From contig JAFFJZ010000017.1 in NCBI GenBank assembly GCA_018340375.1, forward strand, positions 4,454,001 to 4,518,000: a stretch of 64,000 nt of DNA. The letters run 5' to 3'. Shown in pieces: positions 55,010-64,000 of the stretch (its first letter is position 1; each line of letters begins with the position of its first letter). The notes below the pieces were generated by a model, which worked only from the letters and a program-made list of their open reading frames with translations, was not told the DNA's origin and made no database searches. A program made the translations under genes and the position numbers. This stretch comes from Gonatopus flavifemur. Its lineage: Eukaryota; Arthropoda; Insecta; Hymenoptera; Dryinidae.

Positions 55010-55336
55010 GTTAGTAAATTTATAGGAGAATGTATTCGCTCAATGTTTAGCTGTAGATGTTCATAATGTTTCTCATTTTCCTAACCTTGAAATTTCATTT
55101 TTGTTTTACATTCAGCGTGGAGATTATTGAGAATTGAGAAAAGAATGGCGGATCGTGCGTGGAGTACGTAGAAATGTGTAGTTTTGACGTTATTAAATCA
55201 TAGTTTTGAAAAAGTATAGTAGGTGATAAAGTGGATAAGTGGGAAGAGTTGTAGAAGTTGTGTTGTAAACTTATTACATAGTTAATAACGGTACAAATTA
55301 AACTAATAAACTGATAAAGTTGTAAGAGGAAGGAAA

Positions 55337-57328
55337 GTGAGGTTAGGCAGGGTGGATTTGGAGGGGAGTAGTAGCGATGAGGTTAGCGAGGAGGAGTTAG
55401 AGAGATTGAGAAACGAGAGGAATAAATGGTTGAAGGATAGAAGAGAAAAGACAGTAAGTGAAAAGAACATGGGTGGAAAGAAGAAAAAAAATAAAGGAAA
55501 TAAGGAGAATGACAAGGAGTTGGACAGAGTAGAAGCAAGTGCGAATGCGGAATCAGGTAGAGGTAATGAAGATAGAACGCTGAGAATATCCGATTCAAAT
55601 GTAGTAGAGGGTATTTTTGACAAATTGATGAGTAAATACCTCCAAATGCATAATGATGATCGCGTGGGGGTGGTATGTAATGATCATAAGGAAACGATAG
55701 AAGAGGAGATGGTAGTAGAAAGTACAGGTCTCAAAAGAAAAAGAGAAGGGAGGAATTTGGAAGACAGAGAAGATGATGAATTTGACGAGGGAACAGATGA
55801 TAAGGGGAAAAGGCATTTTGCAAACGAACACATGAATCAGAAGATTGCACATGGTAAAACAGAGGATAGCATACAGGAGAGTAAAACAAAAAACTATCAG
55901 AGTGTGGGTCGAATAAATGAAAATATAATGAACGAAAAAATGCCAGGGAAGATGGGAACGGATAGTTCTCAAGGAACAAAATCTGACACGATAAGTGATG
56001 AAGTTGAAAATGTTGGTACGAAGGAGAAAAATAGTATAGAAAGATTTGGCGAAAGATATATGGGAGGTGAATATGGAATTGAAGTTTTCTTGAAAGAGGG
56101 CCATCATACTACTATGAGGAAAAGGAATGAAATTAAAATTTATAGAATTCTAACAAATTTGGGGGAGGGAATTTCAAAATTTAATATGACAGGGTTGAAT
56201 AGAGCAGAAGTAACATATAGGAATAAAGTATCTGCGAATAGGGTTTTGGAAAAGTGCGAAAGAGAGGGTAGTTATATAAAAGCTAGAATACCAGGAAATA
56301 GAGAAATCAGAATAGGCCTAATTAGAGACTGGGAAGGCACGATGGAAGAATTGAAAAATGAAATGATGCCAGGACAAGGCGAAATGGAATTTGTGAGGGT
56401 TAAGAGAAGAAAAGTGGTAAATGATGAAGTTACTTTTGAAGACTCTGACTTGGTTAAGGTAATTTTTGAAGGAGAGAAATTGCCTCGTAAATTACTTATC
56501 GGACTGGGGCACGTGTGGTTACAAGTAGATCCGTGGGTGGAACCGGTTAGGCAATGCTATGCTTGTCTGAAATTTGGACATTTGAAGAAGTTTTGTAAGA
56601 GGAATATTACTAGATGTATGAGATGTGGGGAAACGGAACATGGTGAATGCTTGAAAAAAGAGTGGTGTATTAATTGTGGGGGTAGTCACCATAATGCAGA
56701 CAGAAGGTGCCCAGTTTTCAAAAAAAATTTACAAGTTAAAAGAATAATGGCACACGGAGGAGTGAGTGTATGGGAAGCTGAGAAAAGAGTTTTTAACAAC
56801 GAGACAAGATGGAGACAAGATGTAGTATTTGAGGAAAGGGATTTCCCAGAAATAAGGAATTATAGTGGTAGACAAGGCGTCGAGAGGTTAAATAGGAATA
56901 AAGATGCAGAATCAGAAGTAAGAAGGAGATTTAATAGTGATAGGAATGATAGAGGTGCATTAAAAAAAACAGAAACTAGAGATACAAATATAGAATATAA
57001 TAGTCATTTGAAATATTCAAATACAGAAGAGAAAGAGATAGATTGTGGGAAGAATCGTGAAGGAAACCGAAGGACAATGGATTCATACAAAAGTAATTGT
57101 CAGTCAAGAGAATCAGAAAGTAAAAGTATGGCATCAAGAAATATAGAAAAGGAGGAGGAAGATGCTGGGTGTAAAAATATAGAAGAAGGTAGGTCGGAGC
57201 GGAGTATTGCAGAATTGATTAGGGAAGAAAATGACCTAATTGAAAGTCAAGAGTTGGAATTAATAAGTCAGATGATGGGAGAGTCACAGGGTAGTCTTAA
57301 TATACAACAACATGGGGAACAAGATTGA
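55337..57328 (+). CDS. LINE ORF1, Gag-like zinc-knuckle protein
   Basis: Open for 663 codons. The first in-frame ATG is at 55469; the frame upstream to 55337 is open but begins with GTG, so 55469 is the likelier start. Residues 20-220 are charged and low-complexity. About 235-395 holds a folded region (YGIEVFLKEGHH... LLIGLGHVWLQVDPW). Three zinc knuckles follow: CYACLKFGHLKKFC, CMRCGETEHGEC and CINCGGSHHNADRRC, then a basic, polar tail. The protein would bind the LINE RNA in a ribonucleoprotein particle. No lesion seen. The stop codon overlaps the ORF2 start by 17 nt. Confidence 0.8.
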   Translation: MRLGRVDLEGSSSDEVSEEELERLRNERNKWLKDRREKTVSEKNMGGKKKKNKGNKENDKELDRVEASANAESGRGNEDRTLRISDSNVVEGIFDKLMSKYLQMHNDDRVGVVCNDHKETIEEEMVVESTGLKRKREGRNLEDREDDEFDEGTDDKGKRHFANEHMNQKIAHGKTEDSIQESKTKNYQSVGRINENIMNEKMPGKMGTDSSQGTKSDTISDEVENVGTKEKNSIERFGERYMGGEYGIEVFLKEGHHTTMRKRNEIKIYRILTNLGEGISKFNMTGLNRAEVTYRNKVSANRVLEKCEREGSYIKARIPGNREIRIGLIRDWEGTMEELKNEMMPGQGEMEFVRVKRRKVVNDEVTFEDSDLVKVIFEGEKLPRKLLIGLGHVWLQVDPWVEPVRQCYACLKFGHLKKFCKRNITRCMRCGETEHGECLKKEWCINCGGSHHNADRRCPVFKKNLQVKRIMAHGGVSVWEAEKRVFNNETRWRQDVVFEERDFPEIRNYSGRQGVERLNRNKDAESEVRRRFNSDRNDRGALKKTETRDTNIEYNSHLKYSNTEEKEIDCGKNREGNRRTMDSYKSNCQSRESESKSMASRNIEKEEEDAGCKNIEEGRSERSIAELIREENDLIESQELELISQMMGESQGSLNIQQHGEQD

Positions 57329-60300
57329 AATAGGTTTATGGAATGCTAGAGGAATTAGAGGCAAATGGGATGAAATTAGGAATAGGGTTTTAGACTATGA
57401 TGTAGTAGGTATCACGGAAACGTGGCTCAAACCAAAAATTAGATTAAGACACAGGGATTTTGACATAATTAGGAATGATAGACAAGGAGAAGAAAAAGGA
57501 GGAGGAGTGCTAGTATCAGTAAAAAAGGGTTTAGAATATGAAAGATTGAATATTATTGAGGATATTATAGGCAATATGGAAGGGGTAGGTATTAAAATTA
57601 AAGGAAAATGTAAGAAAATCAATATAGTCATATGTTATAGAAGAGCGAACAGAAACGAAGGAAGGGATACTTGGAATGAGTTATTTAGTAAAGTCGGAAG
57701 TCAAGGCGAAGAGAAGATTTTTATGGGGGATTTCAATGCTCATCATACTGAATGGAATTGTTTAAATGTAGATGAGGTGGAGGAAAGGCTGATGGAGAAA
57801 ATGTTTGAAAATAATCTATTCATAATGAATAGAGAAACTAAATCTTGGATAGGAGGTAATAATAGAAGAGAAGCAAACCTAGATCTGTTTTTGGGAACAG
57901 AGGGATTAATCGCACACAGCGAAGTATGGGAAGAGAGGGATACGTTTGGATCGGATCATAAATTCTTAGGATTGGCAATTAGTTTTGAAAAAAATAGAGT
58001 TATGTATAGCAAATTCAGTAATAGACTCGAGAGTTATAAGACTGACTGGAAAAGGTGGGGTCGAGAAATTAAGAAAAAGGAAGTTATTTTTAGTTCGGAA
58101 AAATATATAAAAGGTAGTGTAGAAGAGAAATATAAGGAGTTATATAATGGAATAGTGGAAACTTTAAACGTAATCTCTAGTAGGAGGCAAGATATGGGTA
58201 TGGACGAGATTAGGGAAAGAAGGGTGTGGGGAAATAATAATAAAGAATGGAATAATGGGGTTAAGGTGAAATGGTGGGATGAAGAGTGCGAGGATGTAGT
58301 CAAGAAAAGAACAGAGAGCTTAAATAAGTGGCAAATAGAAAAAAATCAAAATAACTGGGAGACTTATCAAAGATCGTGCGCGGAAGCCAAAAGATTGATA
58401 AATTTTAAGAAAAGAGAAGATTTTAAAGAGTTCGTTAAAAAAATAGATGAGAATCATAGTTCGAAATATTTATGAAGAAACTGAAAGTATTAAAAAATGC
58501 GTTCATAAGATTAGACTGGGAAGAAATAGATTTGGAAAAGAAAAGAGAACAAAGAGAATTGGCAAAGAATAGGATTGCGATAGACTGGGTGGATGAAGAA
58601 GACCTAAGGGATTGGGTAGAATCAGAGGGGAAGACAAATGACGAAATGGAGAAAGAATTTAGTTGGGGGGAATTTGTAAGAGCGATGAGGAATGCAAATC
58701 ATAGATCAGCTCCAGGAAGAGATGGGGTTAGTTATCAGATAATCAAAAAGCTAAGTCATAGATTTAAGACAGAATTATTGAAAATCTATAACGAACTATG
58801 GAAAGGAGGACAGGTACTTAATCAGTGGAAAGAAACTCAAATAATATTTATAGATAAAGCGGGGAATAAAGGAGTAAGACCTATAGCGTTGAGTTCTTGC
58901 GTCGGAAAAATTTTAGAAAGAATGATTGGCGAAAGACTAAATTGGTGGATGGAAAGCGAAAAAATTGTAGACGATTATCAATCGGGTTTCAGAAGGGGGC
59001 GTTCGTGTATGGACAATTTTGCAAGTCTGGTTACTGATATTAAAACTGCTTTTGCAAGGAAGGAGACTGTTCTAGCCACCTTTCTAGATATTAGTGCGGC
59101 ATACGATAATGTAAACAAAAATATTTTGATTAAAAAACTAGTTGGATTAGGAGTACCAAAAAAAATAGTTATATTCATTAATAGTTGGATGAGTGATAGA
59201 ATAGGATTCTTTGAAGATGGTAAAGGAAGGGGGAAGGGTTTCAGAATAGCGAAAGGAGTTCCTCAGGGAGGCGTGATTAGTCCTATGCTATATAACTTAT
59301 ATGTGGGTGGGATCTTTGAGTATGAGGACGACAAAATCAAAGTGCTGCAGTATGCTGATGACGTCAGTATTATAATAAAGGAACTTGGTGGTGAAGATAA
59401 CAGTAGAATGATGGAGGAGTACTTGGAAAAGGTGTGGTTTAAGCTCAGAGAATTAGGTTTAGAAATTTCAGCGGAAAAAACGGTCGTAGTAAGATTTAAT
59501 CCAAGTGGTAATAAAGGGACAGGAAGATATGATTTGGAGGTATTAGGAGAGTGTATTAGGATGACGGACAGCTGTAAATTTTTAGGTATCAAGCTGGATG
59601 AAAAGCTATCTTTTAAAGAGCATATTAAGGATGTAAAAGTCAAAGCAGATATGGGTCATAATATTTTAAAGTTTATGAATGGTATCGCTTGGGGAATGGA
59701 TGTGGAAACTGCGCTAATGATATATAAGAGTTACGTCAGGTCGAGAATAGATTATGGTTTATTTTTATATTTTCCTGTGAGTAGAAGAGAAGTAGGGGTG
59801 CTAGAAAAGATACAAAATAAAGGTATCAGAACTGCCCTAAGTTATAGAATATCAACACCGGTTAATGTTATGCATTTGGAGGCTAAGGTTATGAATATTG
59901 AAGAGAGGGCGATTCAGTTAGGAGTCAACTTCATACTAAGATGCATGGAAAAGGGTCGGAGGGATATAGGAGATAGTATCGAGGAATGGATTTTAGAAAA
60001 GGATTTTATGGAATTGGCAGGAAGGAAAGGTGTAAGAGATAATGGTATGTTGGAGAAGGTATGGAATATGGTGAGTGGCGTGAGAGATAGAGTGTATGAA
60101 AATGTCGAAGGAAAGGATCGAGTATTCCAAGTTGGGTACAGAATTTTGACCACAACACCTTTGGTTGAATACGAGATTGGGAGAGAAAGAGAAGCAGGAT
60201 TTTTATCAGACACTCAAATGATACATAAATATAAGGACAAATATAAGTTGAGGGAAGAGGTCTGTGTTATGTTTACGGATGGGTCGAAAATGAAGGGCAA

Positions 60301-61304
60301 AATTTCTGCAGGAGCGGCAGTATATAGTGAGTGGGGTGGTGGTATGTTGAGTGGTCAGACGGGTATAAGTAGTTTGTGCTCAGTGTTCAGTGCAGAGGCC
60401 ATAGCGATATGTATGGCTCTAGAAAAAGCGCTAATGTATGTAGAAGACAGCAGTATATTGGTGTTGACAGATTCTTTAAAGCTAAGTTCGTTTACCGATG
60501 TCCCAAGTTACTCTAACTCGCTCCAAGTATTTTGGATTCGCTACTTCCAGTTTAAGCCACGGAATGATTGGTTTGGTACAAGTTGGAGCAACTCAGAGCA
60601 CGTAGAACGAACGAACCTTAAGTTTAGTGCAAGCTTTGGAGAACAACAAGATTGTGGCAGGAATGAACGAATACGTTCTGAAAATTAAACGACTGAGGTA
60701 TGAGTGTGAAAGGAAAATTAAGAATTTTCATGAAGAAAACAAAATAATCATTGGATGGGTACCGGGGCATATTGGTGTAAAGGGCAATGAAAGTGTGGAT
60801 ATTTTGGCAAAGGGAGCCACGAATTTGGACAGTGAAGAGGATTACAAGATTCCAGTGGCAGATCTAAAGTGCTGGTTTAAGGAGATGCTCTTTCAAAATA
60901 GTTTTACCAGAAGGAAAGAAGAAGGAGTTTGGAAAGGAAAGGAATACGTGGAAAGATATATGAATCTCAATAGTCGTAGTCCATGGTTTAAGGGACTTAG
61001 AGGCAGAAGAGAAGATGTCGTTTTAGGAAATAGGTTAAGAGCCAATCACTATAACCTGAAGGAATCTTTGGCAAGAAAAAATATGTGTGATGAAAACCGG
61101 TGTGAGTGTGGTGAGATTGAGGACATGAATCATGTAGTGCTGAGTTGTGATTTATTCAACAGAGAAAGGGAAGAGCTGTGGAAGCTTATAAGTAAAAAGA
61201 ATTACCTGAGACCTATTGACCTGAGGAATCTACTCTACAAGGAACATTTTGATGTGATAAAAGCTGTGAGAACATTTTTCAAAAGAATTAATATGACAGT
61301 TTGA
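57312..61304 (+). pseudogene. LINE ORF2: endonuclease, RT, RNase H; two lesions
   Basis: The endonuclease (57312-58000) has LWNARG, ITETWL, MGDFNAHH and SDHKFLG. RT (58650-59600) has APGRDGVSYQII, RPIALSSCVGKILERM, FLDISAAYDNV, GVPQGGVISPMLYNLY and YADD. RNase H has FTDGSK, AEA and LTDS, then WVPGHIGVKGNESVD in the downstream part. The C-terminus has CECGEIEDMNHVVLSC. Lesion 1 near 58473: SSKYL-stop; one missing base in a tryptophan codon (expected KYLWKKLKVLKN) explains the shift. Lesion 2: the 144-bp insertion at 60479-60622 splits RNase H. Otherwise open, so a young copy. Confidence 0.85.
60479..60622. mobile_element. 144-bp hairpin insertion in LINE RNase H
   Basis: The insertion separates LTDSL from VQALENNKIV. 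Its ends are imperfect inverted repeats (CTAAGTTCGTTT / AACGAACCTTAAG; inner TAACTCGCTCCAA / TTGGAGCAACTCAG). Two readings are possible: a TTTA duplication (60475-60478, 60623-60626) or a TTAA duplication (60476-60479, 60618-60621); both restore the frame, the second giving TDSLSLVQALE. TTAA would indicate piggyBac-type mobilisation. Confidence 0.7.
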
Positions 61305-61448
61305 ATGTGGCGCCAAAGCAAAGTGTGTGATATGGTGGGAATAGATCTCAGTTGAGGTTAGGATCGATCTGTGCAATAAGGTTGGAACACAGCCGGATGC
61401 ATAACTAAGGAGTAACTTGAATAAAAAAAAAAAAAAATTCAGCGTGGA

Positions 61449-61763
61449 ATATTGATTATATTGGATAAATACGAATATTACAAATCGTAAATTCACTAAT
61501 CGAAACTGAATTATTGTTCGTTTTTTCACAGTACATTTTTCATAGTACATCTGTACGGTGTAGTATATACATACATTTCCAAAAAGAAATACATTGAAAT
61601 GTTCTCAGCTCAGTTTTTTGAAGAGGTTAGAATACCTTCCGTCAAATAAATTAATGAATTACATTTCTTTCGAGCTACTCAATGTCATTGTGGTGAAAAG
61701 ATGTGTTGAATTTTCTCTCATATCATTATAAAAAAAGTAGAAGCATTTCAGAAGACTCGATTG
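61449..61763. other. Short intergenic stretch, nothing recognised
   Basis: No repeat or gene recognised between the LINE and the next miniature element, apart from TTTTTTCACAG near 61522, which could serve as an acceptor. Confidence 0.4.
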
Positions 61764-61765
61764 TG

Positions 61766-62046
61766 CCCATACAGCACAAGAGTCCCCACAAAGGAGTCCT
61801 GTTATGCTAATCAATATGTATTCATTATGAATACTTTGAAGTCAAAATGAACTCTTTATGAACAACTTAATGCTCAGAAAGAATTCATATCGGAATTCCG
61901 CAATGAATTCTTCGGGCATTCAATACGTTTCCATTTTGAATTCATTGAATTCATATCGAATTCATTATTAGTCGCATAACGGGGACTATTCAAGAGATCT
62001 TGCAGAAGTCTTCAAGAATTCAAATTGATCTTTTGTGCTGGCTGGG
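61766..62046. mobile_element. CCC-ended MITE with GAATTC words (second copy)
   Basis: The ends CCCATACAGCACAAGAG and TTTTGTGCTGGCTGGG are inverted repeats flanked by TG (61764-61765, 62047-62048). 281 bp. It aligns along its length with 54262-54543, including GAATTCATTGAATTCATAT and ATAACGGGGACT. Confidence 0.8.
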
Positions 62047-62048
62047 TG

Positions 62049-62365
62049 AGATCTTATAACAATCTCATAACAAATTTCAACATTTTCCAAAGTAATCAAT
62101 TCAATATCAATGTATATTTGAGGAATTATTTTGAACAATTTCACATGAATTCTATGATATTTCTTCGGATTGTTGTTATGGTTATTTTTCGAGGAAATAG
62201 TCAAACCTTGACAGGAGGTGATGATATGAAATGATAGCTCGTATTATATTCTTCGCTGAATATTTTTTGCATCCAAGATATTCCGATAGAATTTCTTGGA
62301 AGGCTATGTCTAGAGGCACGTTAAATTGTCTTCAATATGAAACTTCAAGACACAGAATTTCCGCG
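62049..62365. other. Short intergenic stretch, nothing recognised
   Basis: No gene or repeat recognised. Confidence 0.4.
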
Positions 62366-62939
62366 TATACAGGGTGGCCCAGAAAACACCTCCCTTCTGT
62401 TTGTCACATATTCTGTAACCAAAATGCAATAATTTCCCGTTTGAAAAAAATTTTTTTGAGGCTTAGTTTCTGAGATATAAGCATGTTCAGATTTTTTTCC
62501 AAATCCAAATCATTCGAAACATTGTGTGTTACATACTTAAGCCTGGAACCATTCGCTAAGTTGGAAAACGGTGGATCTCTGGAAAAAAATTAAATTATCC
62601 TACCTTTCTTCGTTTCGAAGCTATAACGATTTGAAATTTTTTGGCTTCCAGCCAATCAGAAATCAGCAACTTCAAATCGCTATAGCTCCGAAATGAACGC
62701 TAGAATAGTTCAATTCTTTTTATCAGAGATCCGCCGTTTCCCAACTTAGCAAATGGTGCCAGGCTAAAGTATGTAGCACACAATGCTTTTGAATGATTTG
62801 GATTAGAGGGAAATCTAAAAATGCTTATATCTCAGAAACTAAGCCTCAAAAATTTTTTTTTCAAACGGGAAATTATTGCATTTTGGTTGCAGAATATGTG
62901 ACGAAAAAGAAGGCGGTGTTTTCTAGGACACCCTGTATA
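62366..62939. mobile_element. 574-bp foldback with ACAGGGTG ends
   Basis: TATACAGGGTGGCCCAGAAA pairs with TTTCTAGGACACCCTGTATA, and the arms are complementary over about 250 bp (CAAAATGCAATAATTTCCCG, CTTAGTTTCTGAGATATAAG, TTCAAATCGCTATAG...) to a centre near 62650. ACAGGGTGxCC ends are common among insect foldback repeats. Frames of 71-80 codons on both strands are mirror artefacts. Confidence 0.8.
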
Positions 62940-63194
62940 ATTAGAACTATGGATCCTATGGATGCTGTCTGCAGACACGGTAATTTTTTGTGCCTTCAAG
63001 TTCAGATTCCACAGGTCTTGCTGTAGACACGGAAAATATTCGTTCAAAATATGGTCAAATATTGCATTGAAGGAACATTAGTCTGCTCGAAAGAAATTTT
63101 TTTTCTATAGCACGTGAATCGTCAATTATATTTTTGAAATGTTTCGGAAACTAGTATTAAGGAGCCACTTCAGAAACATAATTGAGACTCATGT

Positions 63195-63708
63195 CCCACC
63201 CAACACAGTTTGTCACCGCATCATCACTACAATGTAACTTAAGATCACACGCAATATCGCCTGTTTGTTACGAACAATGAACTGGTAACGAGTAATTTCA
63301 CACTCATGAAAAGTTGCTACAATGTAACCACAATATAACATATTTCATTTCAGCAACATCGTGGTTTCATCCACCTGTTATGAGTAACACTATTAAACCC
63401 GATATAATTTTTCAACACCAGTTTTGTGGTTGAACACACGCATATATATATATATGCCCGTGACCTCGAATCTAAGGTCAAAAAGTGTCCACGATGCATA
63501 TTTTCCAAAATAAAAAGGTCATAACAATTGCATGCAACAGCCATGTAACCAACAGAAAGAATGTTATGTTATAGTGGCGTTGCGACTACTTTTCATGAGT
63601 GTGAAATTACACGTTACCTGTCCATTGCATGTAACGAACAGGTTACATTGCATATAATTTCGAAGTTACATTATAATTATGTTACTGTAACAAACTGTGT
63701 TGGGTGGG
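63195..63708. mobile_element. MITE with GTAAC/GTTAC array
   Basis: The ends CCCACCCAACACAGTTTGT and ACAAACTGTGTTGGGTGGG are perfect inverted repeats over 19 bp. The interior has about twenty GTAAC/GTTAC half-sites (TGTTACGAACAATG, GGTAACGAGTAA, GAACAGGTTACATTG, CATGTAACCAACAG, AAGTTACATT). The arms also pair further in (GTGAAATTAC / GTAATTTCAC, CTCATGAAAAGT / ACTTTTCATGAG). 514 bp, non-coding. Confidence 0.8.
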
Positions 63709-64000
63709 GTACTACGTTATATAACGCCTTATTGAGGAATTAACCTATTCAGATGAATTTGGATTAGCTCTCTAAAGACTTGGAATTGTCTGAAAATGTT
63801 TTGGTGGACGTGACAGAAGTGAACACCTAATCCCATTCCACGCCAGAATTTCCTCAGTATACCATCCTTCAACCTGTAATAAGCTCAAACAATACAGTTT
63901 CTTCAAGTCCTAAGATTACAAACATGGTTGATGCGGAACCTTCTACTTGTAACGTATGTTATTTTATGTGTATGCGTATACATGTATCTATATACACTGT
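63709..64000. other. Window end, nothing recognised
   Basis: No gene or repeat identified. Confidence 0.4.

Larger units (their letters stand above)
55122..61436 (+). mobile_element. LINE retrotransposon with RNase H (I/LOA-like), 6.3 kb
   Basis: Flanked by an exact 12-bp duplication ATTCAGCGTGGA (55110-55121, 61437-61448). Full length: 5' UTR of about 210-340 bp, ORF1, overlapping ORF2 (endonuclease, RT, RNase H), a short 3' UTR and a poly(A) tract at 61423-61437. RNase H downstream of RT is typical of the I/LOA group. Codon use is strikingly purine-rich on the plus strand. Broken by one base loss and one small insertion in ORF2. Confidence 0.9.

Noticed and set aside
58465..58480. ATGA overlap between the LINE endonuclease frame and the RT frame, resembling coupled translation of two proteins
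   Set aside because: A single lost base in a tryptophan codon explains it (expected KYLWKKLKVLKN); the domains are normally one protein.
62231..63047. Frames of 71-80 residues on both strands with mirror-image sequence
   Set aside because: Products of the two arms of the ACAGGGTG foldback.

Overview
The window is AT-rich eukaryotic DNA, most likely from an insect. The reasons are the transposon content (RTE-type retrotransposons, mellifera-type mariner, metazoan EnSpm transposase, THAP-bearing DNA element), GT-AG introns and one recognisable animal ion-channel exon. I cannot name the order with confidence; a hymenopteran would fit. No rRNA, intact tRNA, operon or CRISPR array was seen. Genes are read by eye from the sequence; family names are recognition, not database results.

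Host content is minimal. The only convincing host coding exon is a 138-nt, phase-1 exon of a cyclic-nucleotide-gated channel (minus strand, 30111-30248). A 94-nt open exon-like block at 54916-55009 is weak. The window is probably largely intronic or intergenic, filled with mobile elements.

Layout. 0-2.4 kb: 5'-truncated RTE retrotransposon with 12-bp target duplication. 2.5-3.8 kb: long palindrome. 5.3-10.9 kb: a large foldback into which a pogo-like element (with a PHD-finger remnant), a mariner remnant and several miniature elements have inserted. 12.2-16.6 kb: LINE with a coiled-coil/AT-hook ORF1 and a decayed ORF2. 17.6-21.2 kb: four-layer nest (short-repeat element, TA element, hAT-like element, TGATCA-array element). 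21.4-27.1 kb: possible pogo/Tigger-like element holding an antisense RTE fragment and a full-length but internally deleted RTE sitting inside a miniature element. 30.1 kb: channel exon. 31.0-35.1 kb: 4.07-kb element with 8-bp target duplication and THAP exons. 35.5-44 kb: palindromes, tandem arrays, a LINE 3' end. 44.4-45.6 kb: almost intact mariner. 46.4-53.2 kb, minus strand: EnSpm transposase and, upstream of it, a decayed multi-exon gene of an arthropod multicopy family. 55.1-61.4 kb: 6.3-kb RNase H-bearing LINE with 12-bp duplication, broken by a 144-bp insertion. 61.5-64 kb: more foldbacks.

The most unusual theme is a set of miniature inverted-repeat elements whose interiors are arrays of a short self-complementary word, with a different word in each family (AGATCT, AACCAATTGGTT, TGATCA, TTGCT/AGCAA, GTAAC/GTTAC, GGAAATTTCC and others). 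Two terminal classes recur: TA-flanked ends of the CACNGNGARAAA type with unrelated interiors, and CCC...GGG ends flanked by 2-bp duplications whose sequence varies.
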